From positions 1 through 8,839 of the forward strand of contig JAUWRC010000058.1 in assembly GCA_030610745.1 (NCBI GenBank): a DNA stretch of 8,839 nucleotides, read 5' to 3'. Positions 1-6,544 of the stretch are shown in pieces. The notes under the pieces are model-generated. The model had not been told where the DNA came from, made no database searches, and saw only the letters and a program-made list of their open reading frames with translations. Each line of letters opens with the position of its first letter. Positions within the stretch are counted from its first letter, which is position 1. Source of the stretch: Clostridia bacterium (lineage in GTDB: Bacteria; Aerophobota; Aerophobia; Aerophobales; AE-B3A). Position numbers and translations under genes: made by a program.

Positions 1-1106
1 GCAGTGATGAAACTATCAAATACATTATGATAATCATTAAATCTCTCAATCAAAGCTTTCTTATTTTCTTCGGCAACAGGCCAATTTTCTATCTGTCTAC
101 AAATAACATTAAACACTTCCCTCAAAACAATATTAGCTTCGTATTCGATAGAGGAAGTGACCACAGCTATTTTGGCGGGATTTTTTTGAAAGTGTCTGCC
201 TAAAGAGGCAAGTCTTGATTTATATGGGGCTAGTTCTTGTTTTTCATAGTTTAGGCGGGGATGAGAAAGAAGGTAGTCTCTCATTTCTTCATAAAAAAGC
301 TCTAGTTTTTCTCCCAGCCAACCTTTGACTAGAGCCAGGAAGATAGCCACTCCCGGCATCGGTTCGATTAATCTTTTTCCAGAATCTAAAAGAAGCTCTT
401 GGGATAACTTTTCTCCTTTTCCCTCATTAATGGCCGCCAGAATTTCATGATAGCACTGGTAATAGATATCCACTGCCGCCCTGACTCTATTAGTGAAGCT
501 CTCCAGCCTAAGCCTATTTCCATATTTTTTTAGCAGCATTTCAATGGAGCTAGTATATTTCTTAGTCTTAAAATCTTTTGCCTGGGTTATAGAGTAAAAA
601 AGTTTGTCTTCTAAAAGCTTTCTAATGCCCAGGTTGGTTATATTGTTTTTTACTTCTCTTTTTCTGGCCTCGTCTTTACCTAAAGCGAGCGTCCAAAGAG
701 CTGCGGTGAGGTAAGATTTTTTAAAGTTTTCAATCCTGATGTCCTTTCCATACTTATTAATCAGGTATTCAACGTGTCTAGTGGTGCTGTTTCCTATGAT
801 ATGAGGATAATCCTCGGCCCTATCCAAGCCAGACCATCGGGTTTTATCTTCCCGGCCGGTTATCTTTCTCACCATATACTCCAGCGAATGTAGACATAAG
901 ACCTCCGTGGTGGTAGTAGTACCGTCCATATCCTGAACAATGCCAATAATCTTTTCTCTAGGTTGGCTAATCTTCGGGGCAAGAGGATAGAATTCAAAAG
1001 GAGGATGAATATAGGTCGGATTCCTAACAATGGCAAACTCCTCTCCTAACCCCCTAAAAATATCAACGGCTTGATTTACTTTTATAAACTTAGGCAGCGT
1101 AGGCAT
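1..1106 (-). CDS. HAD-superfamily hydrolase (phosphatase-like), 3' end cut by window edge
   Basis: I translated this frame by hand. It is open without a stop from the ATG at 1106-1104 to the left edge (368 visible codons), so the C-terminus is missing. HAD motif I is clear: VQDMDGT with the two catalytic aspartates at residues 59 and 61, followed by a run of five threonines. A motif II candidate, VVTSS, lies at about residues 315-319. The roughly 255 residues between them would form a large, mostly charged and helical-looking cap. Motifs III and IV would lie beyond the edge. HAD enzymes of this kind form an aspartyl-phosphate intermediate and usually remove phosphate from small metabolites; the substrate is not known here. 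No signal peptide is seen, so it is probably cytoplasmic. The start is supported by GAGGA at 1111-1115, 4 nt upstream, and by the matching start of the second copy at 7021. The first 159 codons are about 88% identical in protein to that copy. It could be any HAD subfamily. Confidence 0.85.
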   Translation of the reverse strand, partial: MPTLPKFIKVNQAVDIFRGLGEEFAIVRNPTYIHPPFEFYPLAPKISQPREKIIGIVQDMDGTTTTTEVLCLHSLEYMVRKITGREDKTRWSGLDRAEDYPHIIGNSTTRHVEYLINKYGKDIRIENFKKSYLTAALWTLALGKDEARKREVKNNITNLGIRKLLEDKLFYSITQAKDFKTKKYTSSIEMLLKKYGNRLRLESFTNRVRAAVDIYYQCYHEILAAINEGKGEKLSQELLLDSGKRLIEPMPGVAIFLALVKGWLGEKLELFYEEMRDYLLSHPRLNYEKQELAPYKSRLASLGRHFQKNPAKIAVVTSSIEYEANIVLREVFNVICRQIENWPVAEENKKALIERFNDYHNVFDSFIT

Positions 1107-1164
1107 TTTATCCTCGATCATTTTATCTTAAAAACAACACAAATAATCTCTCCTTTTTTAGCAG
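630..1164. repeat. Direct repeat copy A: GH38 3' end plus 5' part of HAD gene
   Basis: Positions 630-1106 match 6545-7021 at a constant offset of 5915 with no gaps; I counted about 47 differences in 477 bp (about 90% identity). Beyond the HAD start codon the match resumes after an 11-bp length difference: 1125-1160 aligns with 7051-7086 at about 30 of 36 positions and fades by about 1164. Both copies have the same orientation. The left boundary is sharp: base 630 is shared, whereas the sequence before it is unrelated to the palindrome that precedes copy B. The repeat flanks the block carrying the three secreted-protein genes. Confidence 0.9.
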
Positions 1165-1165
1165 C
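1118..1165 (-). pseudogene. Fossil of GH38 alpha-mannosidase C-terminus
   Basis: Read on the minus strand, this stretch encodes AAKKGEIICVVFKIK and a TGA stop at 1120-1118. It aligns with the last residues of the GH38 protein at 7029 (VKEGEIVSIVFEMN, then a few more residues and a stop). The nucleotide match, about 30 of 36, is stronger than the protein match. A stop codon (TGA, 1174-1172) lies just upstream in the same frame and no further similarity is visible, so only the very end of the gene survives. It lies 11 bp before the HAD start, just as the intact GH38 lies 7 bp before the HAD fragment at 7021. Confidence 0.7.
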
Positions 1166-1196
1166 GTTATTTCAAACTTTGTTCAAATTTTTAATT

Positions 1197-1225
1197 TCTA
1201 TAAATTATTCTACAATTTACGTAAA
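1197..1225 (-). promoter_or_regulatory. Possible promoter with palindromic operator before the long HAD gene
   Basis: On the minus strand a TTTACG box (1225-1220) is followed after 17 bp by TATAGA (1202-1197); each matches the sigma-70 consensus at 4 of 6 positions. The -35 box is half of a perfect 10-bp palindrome, TTTACGTAAA (1216-1225), immediately followed by a further CGTAA. This could be a regulator site. If used, it would give a leader of roughly 85 nt to the HAD start at 1106. The region is very AT-rich, so chance matches are likely. Confidence 0.25.
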
Positions 1226-1406
1226 CGTAACAGGTTAAAATGTCAGCACCCACTTATCGTAAATTGAAATTGGATAATTTAGAAATCTTCTAGAATTATA
1301 TATCATCATAGATAAATCTTGCATAAAGTTTGAGAAGGTTCATATTAGCTTTAGCCTCCCTGAATGATTAATTTTTTGGTGTGCATACCCTTAGCTCTCT
1401 TCATGT

Positions 1407-2798
1407 TTATTTGGCACTGTCTTCCTGGTACTCGGTATAAAAAATGAGCTGCGCCAGTTCCCCTGGAGCAGCGCCCTCTCTAGGAAGGAAATAGGTTACC
1501 ACAACACAGGGTAGATTATTGGGAGATGTTAACACGGTGAAGGTGGGATTAGCGAAAGCGATGGAGACCCCATGAGTCCGAACATTAAGAAAGGTAAAAT
1601 CCTCTAGCTCATAATCATAGAGCCAAACCCTCCAGGAGGCCCAATCACCACTGGCCAGCTGTCCCTCCTGGATGTTATACTCACCTTTGAAAATCCAGCC
1701 ATAGTCTCTGTCACCAATATTTCCATTAACTCCTTTGCTGATAAGTTTATTATTATAGTCTGTTTGGATCTCAGTCTGCCAACCTGGATTTTCGCTAAGA
1801 AAATTGGTTAACGTACCTCGTACACTCACGTCTCGGGTGTTATTGTAAAAGTGAAAGCCGACTTCAATGGTGTTCCCGTCGTCGCTGATGTTGTACACAT
1901 TTGGTGTCCCTTCCAGAAAAGAAAGGATTGAGGGTGCAAGATAAGTTCTTGACGGATTAGCATTTAAGAGGTCATCGAGGCTGGAATAATACTGGAATTT
2001 CAGGCGGGCAGGCCATATGCTATTCGGGTTCATCCACTGCTCGTGTACGAGAAGGTATGCATCAGCCTCAGCATGATAGGCAAGGGTTGGCTGACTTGAG
2101 TTCGGAGCTAACGTGGTTTTGTATATCCAGTTTATTAAATCTGTTGAAGTAGCAAGGCGTATCTGGAATTCCCCACCTGCATAGGAGTGATATACACCCA
2201 GGTAACCCCCGTTGGGATTTTCAATTATCTTTAAGGTATCCAGCCTTTTACCTGTATCATCTTCTACATTATACCGATATGCAGTTGACCCGATGACATT
2301 TGTTAATATTTCTACAACATCTGGATTAGGTTCTTCTAAAGCCTCGTAAACTTCAAACCTCTGCAGAGAAAAGATAGGGTACTCACCGTACTTGGTGCAG
2401 TAGACTCGCACATACCGGGTGTTCACAGCCTCAAAGGAAATATTATCAATGCCCCCATCCCCTGTGGTTGTGGAATAGACAGTGGCCCAGTTGGAATCAT
2501 CATCTGAAACCTGAATTTCATATGACATTACATCTACAACCACCCAGTCCAGTATGACTCTGTTAATATCATACGATGCGGCTAAATCAAGGCGAATCCA
2601 CTGTGGAGTGATATTTGTCTCACTTACCCATCCGGTATTGAAATCGCCGTCAACAGCTTTCTCCGCTTCATATCCTGGGCTACATATTGAAGAGGCTGTA
2701 GTCGGTTTCCCTAGTGCGAGATTATCTGCACCAGCCATCTGTACACCCCAGAGTAAAAAAATTGACACAGCTAAAGCCACCAATAAACCTTTTTTCAT
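1407..2798 (-). CDS. Secreted discoidin (F5/8 type C, CBM32-like) protein with beta-propeller-like C-terminal region
   Basis: The protein is 463 residues long. Residues 1-24 form a Sec signal peptide (lysines, hydrophobic core, AGA before Asp25) with no lipobox. Residues about 25-152 are a discoidin/F5-8C domain: NLALGKPTTASS opening, AVDGDFNTGWVS, WIRLDL, YEIQVSDD, NTRYVRVY and a closing RFEVYE. Such domains, including CBM32, bind sugars or surfaces. Residues about 160-463 have no named family I can recognise, but GGYLGVYHSYAG and RLATSTDLINW (214-224) resemble the repeated strands of five-bladed propeller glycosidases (GH43/GH32/GH117-like). LEGTPNVY (295-302) recalls the GH43 'EGP' acid motif, which would make Glu296 a candidate. 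A full catalytic triad is not evident, so it may be a binding protein only. The SD GGAG(A) at 2808-2812, 9 nt upstream, supports the start. It is the last gene of the secreted trio and lies 281 bp after the GxGYxYP gene. Confidence 0.85.
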   Translation of the reverse strand: MKKGLLVALAVSIFLLWGVQMAGADNLALGKPTTASSICSPGYEAEKAVDGDFNTGWVSETNITPQWIRLDLAASYDINRVILDWVVVDVMSYEIQVSDDDSNWATVYSTTTGDGGIDNISFEAVNTRYVRVYCTKYGEYPIFSLQRFEVYEALEEPNPDVVEILTNVIGSTAYRYNVEDDTGKRLDTLKIIENPNGGYLGVYHSYAGGEFQIRLATSTDLINWIYKTTLAPNSSQPTLAYHAEADAYLLVHEQWMNPNSIWPARLKFQYYSSLDDLLNANPSRTYLAPSILSFLEGTPNVYNISDDGNTIEVGFHFYNNTRDVSVRGTLTNFLSENPGWQTEIQTDYNNKLISKGVNGNIGDRDYGWIFKGEYNIQEGQLASGDWASWRVWLYDYELEDFTFLNVRTHGVSIAFANPTFTVLTSPNNLPCVVVTYFLPREGAAPGELAQLIFYTEYQEDSAK

Positions 2799-3079
2799 TT
2801 TTCTTTTCTCCTTTTATCTTTTTATACTCTTATCATTCACCGTTTTCTATCCCAATCCTTCTTTTTATTCCATCACCTCCTACAATTTTATTTTTACACT
2901 GTTTTTATTTTAAGGCTATTTTAAGCCCCATAATTTCCTTCCTTTCTCCACACATCAAGTATCAACTCATAACGAGAGAGCCTCATACCGGTATAGATGC
3001 AATTGCTGACGGAGAAGATATATCCGCCCCTTGTTGCTTTTTTCAACCCCTCACCATTCACTATTTCAAACATAACATG
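2799..3079. other. Purine-rich leader between GxGYxYP and discoidin genes
   Basis: This 281-bp gap has no ORF of note on either strand. On the minus strand the discoidin-proximal part is strongly purine-rich. It contains a perfect 10-bp palindrome ATACCGGTAT at 2985-2994 and an orphan Shine-Dalgarno-like sequence at 2872-2881. Weak four-base stems near 3010-3047 are not convincing terminators. The gap is long for an operon, so the discoidin gene may have its own promoter or a long leader. Confidence 0.5.
2872..2881 (-). promoter_or_regulatory. Orphan Shine-Dalgarno sequence AGGAGGTGAT
   Basis: On the minus strand AGGAGGTGAT matches the full anti-SD complement of bacterial 16S rRNA over 10 bases, yet lies about 73 nt upstream of the discoidin start at 2798. 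The only ATG next to it (2873-2871) overlaps it and is followed by GAA and TAA, too close to be initiated well. It may be a ribosome standby site, a leader-peptide relic or the remains of a lost gene start. Confidence 0.35.
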
Positions 3080-4651
3080 TTAATGTTCCACATTCTCAGT
3101 GATGAGTTTGACAAATACTTCTGGAGTAACAACCCTAACATCATCAGCAAAGCCCTCAATAGTTGTCTGGATATCAGAAAGGTCCTTATTCCAGCAGCCA
3201 ACCATAACCAGAGAATACCCGTCAGCGCTGTGAGGATCGCGGGATGCCGAGTTAACATTGTTGATAATAATAAGTTCATCTAAGAATGAGTTCAGCATCT
3301 CGCGAGCAGAGATAACAGGTTTGTCGTTGGACCAGACAATAGTACCGTTATAGGAGTTGTATCTTGAATATTCCAGAAAGAAGAGGCCATCAATATTGGG
3401 CTGTGCAGTATACTTATCCCAGACTGAAGTATTATAGAGATTGAAATCAATAATTTCCACGATGCTCAGATCAGCTCTACCCATGTAATCATTCAAACGC
3501 TGAACGTGAAGATCTAATTCTTCAGGGGGATAAGAGCTTGGATATTGGTAACCACCCCCTGAGGGACCTACGACAAAGTAGTCTTTATATTCACCATTAG
3601 AGGCAGTGTTGTAATACCACTTCATAACTGAAGGGGCAAGGTCAATGAAGGAAGGGGATATTCCCCAGCCCATATTAAAGGTACCTCTGAAAGGGCTTGC
3701 CCACCATCTGGATTTGGGATCTGATTGAAAATCCCCCAGAACCCACTGGACATTATCGCCGTCTGTCATAAGAAAAGTAACATAGTGAACATCTTCTTCC
3801 AGAACTGGAGTCTGATGGGTATTTTGAGAAAGAGAAGCCTCGCTTATACCACTTAATATTGAAAGGTTACGGGCGTGGTCAGAGGGAAGTTGAAATACAC
3901 CCCGGGCAGAGTTCTGACCAATAAATTTATCCTCGCCGTATGGGGGATCAGCCCATCCAAGACAGACCGAATCATCTTCTAAACTTCCCATAACCGAAGC
4001 TCTGAAAAGGGGGTCTTTCTCATCAAAGAAGGTAAAGGTATTTACCAATGCTGCATAATCACGCAATCGAGTGGTAAAACTTTCTCTTTGTTCAACAACA
4101 AGGTCATGGCGCAGCTGATCCCAGTAATTGGCTTTGATCCAGGCTTCATCACGATTTCTCACATCGAGAAGGCAAGCAAGGTCATAAGATTGAACCCTCT
4201 CTTCCATCCCTTGTTCAACTACGATAGCATTCATTACCCCGGCAAGAGAAGTGGCTGCATTTACAGAGTCATTACCGTCCTCATAGAGGATATAACCATC
4301 GATACCTGATTTAAAGTGGTCAAGGAGCCACCAGGGATCAGTTTTAGTTTCATACTCCACACCATACTCACTGTTTAAGTATGATAGCCAGGTTGAGTAT
4401 GAATGGCTACTTTCACCTGGGGGCTCAATCCAGATACCAGTGGCTGAAGTTTTGGCAAGAAGGCCTTGCAGGGTAGCAATCATTACTCGTTCCTGTTTAG
4501 TCATACCCGATTCGGCAATGGCATATAGATAAGTGGGAGTAGTTCCTTTAGGGTAGTAGGAACCGTTCTCATACGCCAAGGCGCAAAAGATAACTCCTGC
4601 AAAAATCACCCCTGCCATGAGCAACAAGATCACTAACCAGTTTTTTTTCAT
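3080..4651 (-). CDS. Secreted GxGYxYP-domain protein, putative glycan-active enzyme
   Basis: The protein is 523 residues long. Residues 1-26 are a Sec signal peptide ending in ALA before Tyr27; Cys23 lies in the segment but the preceding IF does not fit a lipobox. The defining motif of the GxGYxYP family is exact: GGGYQYP at 365-371, within VGPSGGGYQYP. Other family-like blocks are TDGDNVQW at 296-303, GTFNMGWGISP at 323-333 and a closing region with VVTPEVFVKLI. The N-terminal half would correspond to the GxGYxYP N-terminal domains. The family is common in gut and sediment polysaccharide degraders and is classed as a putative glycoside hydrolase. To my knowledge no activity is firmly established, so the substrate is left open. 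A strong AGGAGG (4660-4665) lies 8 nt before the ATG and settles the start. It follows the phosphatase gene after 131 bp and precedes the discoidin gene in the same direction. Confidence 0.88.
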   Translation of the reverse strand: MKKNWLVILLLMAGVIFAGVIFCALAYENGSYYPKGTTPTYLYAIAESGMTKQERVMIATLQGLLAKTSATGIWIEPPGESSHSYSTWLSYLNSEYGVEYETKTDPWWLLDHFKSGIDGYILYEDGNDSVNAATSLAGVMNAIVVEQGMEERVQSYDLACLLDVRNRDEAWIKANYWDQLRHDLVVEQRESFTTRLRDYAALVNTFTFFDEKDPLFRASVMGSLEDDSVCLGWADPPYGEDKFIGQNSARGVFQLPSDHARNLSILSGISEASLSQNTHQTPVLEEDVHYVTFLMTDGDNVQWVLGDFQSDPKSRWWASPFRGTFNMGWGISPSFIDLAPSVMKWYYNTASNGEYKDYFVVGPSGGGYQYPSSYPPEELDLHVQRLNDYMGRADLSIVEIIDFNLYNTSVWDKYTAQPNIDGLFFLEYSRYNSYNGTIVWSNDKPVISAREMLNSFLDELIIINNVNSASRDPHSADGYSLVMVGCWNKDLSDIQTTIEGFADDVRVVTPEVFVKLITENVEH

Positions 4652-4782
4652 TTTCTTTTCCTCCTGAATATAGTTTATGCAAACGTTAGGCTAAATAAGG
4701 AAAAAAAATAACCTACTAACAAACTTCTTCTCATTCCCATAAGCCAGAAGATTGACCTGGCACTCCCTCGCCTCCTCAGCCT

Positions 4783-6318
4783 TTATTTGTTCAATGTGAC
4801 CGAATCAATTATTGTGCCGTCCATTGCCACTGCATTTAATACAAGGGTATCGCCTTTAATTGCAACCTTACAGAAGTGATTCGTCTTAGCAGTAGCAACA
4901 ATATTCTCATGTTCCGGAAGCGGTTGGTGTAGAGGAGCTCCACCGCCACCTGTAGTAATATGCTGTACCCCATTTACTACAACTCTTGCATAGTAGTGAT
5001 TATGACCAGCAAACACTAAGGCTACATCGTACTTCTCACAGAGCGGCTGAAGGTTTTTTTGCACAGATGTTGCATTTGAGTGTCCACCACCTGCTGACCA
5101 AGCCGGTTCATGCAGAATTATAAATTTCCATTGTTTATCTGTAGAGGCAAGGTCATTTGCAAGCCAATTGTATTGGTCGGAAGAAATACCAGGGGAAGGG
5201 AAAAGATCGTTATATTGATCAAGAAATACAATGTGCGCTGGACCGTAGTCTAAGGACCAGTAATTTTTATCACCAACATAGGGGAAAGGAAAATATTGTC
5301 GGAATAGGTTCCCAATTCCATCATGGTTACCCATAACGCCATAGATGGGCAGCTGTGATAGCATTGTCTGTACATTCGACACGCAATTAAAGAACTCTTC
5401 ATCCCAGGAAGATTCGAAATAGCCATTCTCAACAAAGTCACCTGTATGACAAATAAACGTTTGGTATTCAGGATCATCTATAAGGGTAGAGTTAATCGCA
5501 GAAGCCACAGAACCATGAACCAAGGGAAGGCTTCGGGTATCACCATAGACGAAGAATTTTAGATCAGTTTCCTTGTCATGGGGAGCTGTACGGAACGAGC
5601 CGGTATAAAAAACATCATCTATATTTACCCGGTAATAATACTTCTGTCCAGGTGTTAATCCAGTAATTATATGTAAGTATTGATTATCTGCGTACATTTT
5701 TACTAATGCACTTCCAGAAGAGTAATCGGTATCAGTACCCCATTCTAGCATGCAATCTTGTGTATATTCTCTCAATTGCCAAAGCACTTTCATCTCTGTG
5801 TTGTTGCCTGTACCAATTAAGTAAGGTCCCTTACGTACCAGGACAATTGCCAGTTCTACATTATTGATATATACATCACTATTGCTTGAACCTAAATTAA
5901 AAACTATTGTAGCATCATCAACCGTGTTGAGCATAGCAAAGCTGAAATTGTATGTCTTCATTCCAGTGGTAAGGTCAAAGTCTTGCTCTGCATAAATCAT
6001 CCATGGAACCTGCCTCTGAGCTACATGCACATTAATAGACCGGGATGATATAGCTCGTGCCTCGAATGAGATACGGTAAGCCAGGCCATATTCTACTTTC
6101 TTACCTAGGTTTCTGACCTGTATAGACGAGGGGTTAGAGCCTCCATTTATAATTTGTACATAAAGTTCTCCATTTTGATGGCTCATGGTTGCCTGGCCAG
6201 CGTCTTTTTCAACTAGATCCCACTCATCTATGGGTTCTCCGGCTCTACCAACTCCAACCAAAAACAGTATGCCTAATAAAATAGTGAGTACTACCCCTAT
6301 AACTTTTTTAGTCTTCAT
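4783..6318 (-). CDS. Secreted purple acid phosphatase-like metallophosphoesterase with N-terminal CBM-like domain
   Basis: The protein is 511 residues long. Residues 1-26 are a Sec signal peptide (GRA before Gly27). Residues about 30-158 look like a CBM4/9-type jelly-roll carbohydrate-binding domain (YRISFEARA, YNFSFAM, DVYINNVELA). Residues about 162-246 are the Fn3-like N-terminal domain of purple acid phosphatases (KGPYLIGT, LTPGQKYYYRV, GSFRTAP). Residues about 253-500 are the calcineurin-like catalytic domain with every metal-site block: GD at 259-260, GDFVENG from 293, GNHD at 330-333, His403 in ILHEPAWS, and GHNH at 438-441 followed by YYAR. It should hydrolyse phosphate monoesters, or possibly diesters, outside the cell with a two-metal centre; the fused binding domain suggests a glycan-linked target (inference). 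SD GGAAGG (6327-6332) lies 8 nt before the ATG. It is the first gene of the secreted trio and starts just after the hairpin that ends the truncated HAD gene. Confidence 0.92.
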   Translation of the reverse strand: MKTKKVIGVVLTILLGILFLVGVGRAGEPIDEWDLVEKDAGQATMSHQNGELYVQIINGGSNPSSIQVRNLGKKVEYGLAYRISFEARAISSRSINVHVAQRQVPWMIYAEQDFDLTTGMKTYNFSFAMLNTVDDATIVFNLGSSNSDVYINNVELAIVLVRKGPYLIGTGNNTEMKVLWQLREYTQDCMLEWGTDTDYSSGSALVKMYADNQYLHIITGLTPGQKYYYRVNIDDVFYTGSFRTAPHDKETDLKFFVYGDTRSLPLVHGSVASAINSTLIDDPEYQTFICHTGDFVENGYFESSWDEEFFNCVSNVQTMLSQLPIYGVMGNHDGIGNLFRQYFPFPYVGDKNYWSLDYGPAHIVFLDQYNDLFPSPGISSDQYNWLANDLASTDKQWKFIILHEPAWSAGGGHSNATSVQKNLQPLCEKYDVALVFAGHNHYYARVVVNGVQHITTGGGGAPLHQPLPEHENIVATAKTNHFCKVAIKGDTLVLNAVAMDGTIIDSVTLNK

Positions 6319-6504
6319 TAGCTATTCCTTCCTTTCTTCTTAGTGCTGTCAAAAATAACCGCTATTTTCCTCTGTTTTTTACCCTTCATGTTTTATTTGG
6401 TGCTACCAACCATAAGACATGTGTTTCCACCTTTCATATCCAGGTTAAATCTGGATTTGGTAATTCTTCTACTTTTTTCCACTCCACGCCATTCTAAGCC
6501 ATAG
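6319..6504. other. Upstream region of the phosphatase gene with inverted repeats and possible coding debris
   Basis: This gap carries a 6-bp inverted repeat ATCCAG-gttaaat-CTGGAT (6438-6456) and a second small one, TTGGT-gct-ACCAA (6397-6409). Neither is followed by a T-run on the minus strand, so they are better read as possible operator or leader structures than terminators. A TTGACA (6352-6347, minus) has no usable -10 box before the ATG. Minus-strand frames around 6394-6495 show short protein-like runs broken by stops and frame changes, which may be gene remains. Confidence 0.4.
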
Positions 6505-6506
6505 GA

Positions 6507-6544
6507 AAATAGAAAAATAGGTCGCTGTCCCTATTTTTCTATTT
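6507..6544. repeat. REP-like palindrome (GGGACAGCGACC core), possible terminator
   Basis: The left arm AAATAGAAAAATAGG (6507-6521) and right arm CCTATTTTTCTATTT (6530-6544) pair perfectly over 15 bp around the 8-nt loop TCGCTGTC. On the minus strand the core reads GGGACAGCGACC. Palindromes of this general type recur in many uncultured bacterial genomes and may be REP-like elements mobilised by Y1 transposases (recalled, not checked). The right arm ends one base before the HAD homology begins and supplies the TAG stop of the HAD fragment. It could also act as a transcription terminator after the GH38/HAD fragment unit, although the stem is AT-rich. Confidence 0.7.

Larger units (their letters stand above)
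1107..1406. other. AT-rich gap between the discoidin gene and the HAD gene
   Basis: This 300-bp stretch holds the GH38 fossil at 1118-1165 and the weak promoter/palindrome at 1197-1225. I see no convincing terminator hairpin after the discoidin gene stop, no RNA gene and no real ORF. A 17-codon plus-strand reading frame (1240-1293) has no support. The remaining sequence, about 1226-1406, is unexplained. Confidence 0.6.

Noticed and set aside
1240..1293. 17-codon plus-strand reading frame starting MSAPTYRKL
   Set aside because: Too short and unsupported; it could be debris of a gene start, but nothing beyond the frame itself shows this.
2985..2994. ATACCGGTAT palindrome as an operator
   Set aside because: A lone 10-bp palindrome with no promoter element beside it; kept only as a note in the gap description.
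3010..3047. Small stems after the GxGYxYP stop as a terminator
   Set aside because: Only four-base arms with large loops; expected by chance.
2554..3283. Overlapping plus-strand frames of 119 and 189 codons
   Set aside because: They lie across the discoidin and GxGYxYP genes and the T-rich gap; composition is Phe/Ile/Ser-rich with no motif and no ribosome site. They are antisense shadows.
4088..4309. Plus-strand 73-codon frame
   Set aside because: Antisense to the GxGYxYP gene with no supporting features.
4743..4761. GCCAG/CTGGC inverted repeat after the phosphatase gene as a terminator
   Set aside because: The stem is only 5 bp and no T-run follows directly on the minus strand; the T8 run lies about 30 nt further on.
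6347..6352. TTGACA box as a promoter for the phosphatase gene
   Set aside because: No -10 element at the right spacing; 17 bp downstream is already the Shine-Dalgarno region.
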